From Saccharothrix sp. (lineage in GTDB: Bacteria > Actinomycetota > Actinomycetes > Mycobacteriales > Pseudonocardiaceae), in NCBI RefSeq assembly GCF_031180885.1, contig NZ_JAPSLK010000028.1, forward strand, positions 1 to 64,000: 64,000 nt of DNA. The letters are read 5' to 3'. Shown piece by piece: positions 63,040 through 64,000 of this stretch; position 1 is the first letter of the stretch, and every line of letters starts with the position of its first letter. The translations under genes were made by a program, and so were the position numbers. A model generated the notes under the pieces. It saw only the letters and a list, made by a program, of their open reading frames with translations, did no database searches and was not told where the DNA came from.

Positions 63040-63318
63040 GTGACCACGCACACCGAGCTGGGCCCGCTGTCGGGTTCTCCGGAGGGCATCACCAACCCGC
63101 CGATCGACGACCTGCTCGAGCAGGTCAGCTCGAAGTACGCGCTGGTGATCTACGCGGCCAAGCGGGCGCGCCAGATCAACGACTACTACGCGCAGCTCGG
63201 CGAGGGCCTGCTGGAGTACGTCGGCCCGCTGGTCGAGCCGGGCCCGCGCGAGAAGCCGCTGTCGATCGCGCTCCGGGAGATCCACGCGGGTCTCCTCGAG
63301 CACACCGAGGGCGAGTGA
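63040..63318 (+). CDS. rpoZ: RNA polymerase omega subunit
   Basis: 92 aa from GTG 63040 with AGGAG upstream. [28 protein letters not shown] (first 20: [20 protein letters not shown]) is the omega signature. Stop overlaps coaBC (GTGA). Confidence 0.97.
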   Translation: MTTHTELGPLSGSPEGITNPPIDDLLEQVSSKYALVIYAAKRARQINDYYAQLGEGLLEYVGPLVEPGPREKPLSIALREIHAGLLEHTEGE

Positions 63319-64000
63319 CCGGGAGTTCCGCTGGCGGGCAGGACGCAGCTGCCTCCACCAAGCCCCGGGTCGTGCTCGGGGTGGGTGGGGGCATCGCCGC
63401 GTACAAGGCGTGCGAGGTGCTGCGCCGGCTCACCGAGTCCGGGCACTCCGTGCGCGTCGTGCCCACGGACGGCGCGCTGAAATTCGTCGGCGCGGCCACG
63501 TTCGAGGCGCTGTCCGGGCAGCCCGTGCACGCCGACGTGTTCTCCGACGTACCGTCGGTGCAGCACGTCAAGCTGGGCCAGGAGGCCGACCTGGTGGTCG
63601 TCGCCCCGGCCACGGCGAACCTGCTCGCGAAGGCCGCTCAAGGGCTGGCCGACGACCTGCTCACCAACACCCTGCTGACCGCGCGCTGCCCGGTCCTGCT
63701 GGTCCCGGCGATGCACACCGAGATGTGGGAGCACCCGGCGACTCAGGCCAACGTGGCGCTGCTGCGGTCCCGCGGGGTGATCGTCGCCGAACCCGCCAGC
63801 GGGCGGCTGACCGGCAAGGACACCGGCAAGGGCCGGTTGCCCGAGCCGAGCGAGATCGTCGAGCTGGCCCGGCTGCTGCTGGAGCGCCCCGACGCGCTGC
63901 CCCGCGACCTCGAAGGCGTCCACGTCGCCATTTCCGCGGGTGGCACGCGTGAGCCGTTGGACCCGGTGCGTTTCCTGGGCAACCGGTCGTCGGGCCGCCA
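63315..64000 (+). CDS. coaBC: CoaBC phosphopantothenoylcysteine synthase/decarboxylase (5' part)
   Basis: GTG 63315; 228 codons in the window, continuing past the right edge. The decarboxylase domain is present with [18 protein letters not shown], flavin-binding residues and active-site [13 protein letters not shown]. The CoaB part begins with [21 protein letters not shown]. Coenzyme A synthesis. Its end is not visible. Confidence 0.97.
   Translation, partial: MTGSSAGGQDAAASTKPRVVLGVGGGIAAYKACEVLRRLTESGHSVRVVPTDGALKFVGAATFEALSGQPVHADVFSDVPSVQHVKLGQEADLVVVAPATANLLAKAAQGLADDLLTNTLLTARCPVLLVPAMHTEMWEHPATQANVALLRSRGVIVAEPASGRLTGKDTGKGRLPEPSEIVELARLLLERPDALPRDLEGVHVAISAGGTREPLDPVRFLGNRSSGR

Overview
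The window is high-GC, strongly actinobacterial DNA. Gene content (bldD with its c-di-GMP motif, mihF, a DasR/NagE sugar PTS, ESX-type WXG proteins, a CebR operator, PyrR-led pyr operon) and the many GTG starts with 4-nt start/stop overlaps point to a filamentous actinomycete, most probably Pseudonocardiaceae (Saccharothrix, Lentzea or Actinosynnema type). The species is an inference from style and synteny, not from a search.

Layout. 1-32.8 kb is mostly accessory. On the minus strand lie the first ~880 codons of a WXG-like, Pro/Ser-rich ESX-type protein that runs off the left edge (1-2639), and a tightly overlapping LytTR regulator / DUF485 / acetate-type symporter / LytS kinase operon (2767-6846). 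After a 459-bp gap with a long imperfect palindrome come an AfsR-like BTAD regulator, a DUF3516 helicase and a PucR-type regulator divergent from a secreted beta-propeller protein. A cobalt/nickel ECF transporter follows (CbiM, PDGLE protein, fused CbiQ-CbiO), then a CebR-box-controlled AA10 polysaccharide monooxygenase. 21-28.3 kb is a type VII secretion effector/accessory locus without the secretion core: five overlapping plus-strand genes, an AraC regulator, EspG, two YbaB-like proteins and two peptidoglycan-hydrolase proteins carrying WXG-like helices. Then come rarA, a methyltransferase, and a compact minus-strand set: 38-aa peptide, JmjC/cupin hydroxylase, iron box, Suc/Fer ferredoxin-like protein. 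I consider this last set the best candidate for an undescribed system.

33-64 kb is conserved housekeeping synteny: DUF948, alaS, ruvX, mltG, aroE, [inserted decayed conflict-gene remnant, ptsH, nagE, dasR-like, EIIB, EIIA], prepilin peptidase, aroC, aroK, a winged-helix protein, aroB, aroQ, VOC protein, lipoprotein, B-4DMT protein, aminopeptidase P, efp, nusB, bldD, pyrR-pyrB-pyrC-(membrane protein)-carA-carB-pyrF, mihF, gmk, rpoZ and the start of coaBC. aroE, aroC, aroK, aroB and aroQ make chorismate; the pyr genes make UMP (pyrD is not here); the PTS genes import and sense N-acetylglucosamine.

Regulatory sites readable in the sequence: CebR palindrome before the LPMO, DasR dre site between the dasR-like gene and EIIB, IdeR/DmdR-type iron box at the Suc/Fer start, BldD box upstream of bldD, PyrR-binding RNA element before pyrR, and several strong hairpin terminators at convergent ends. 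No tRNA, rRNA, CRISPR array or complete insertion sequence was seen.
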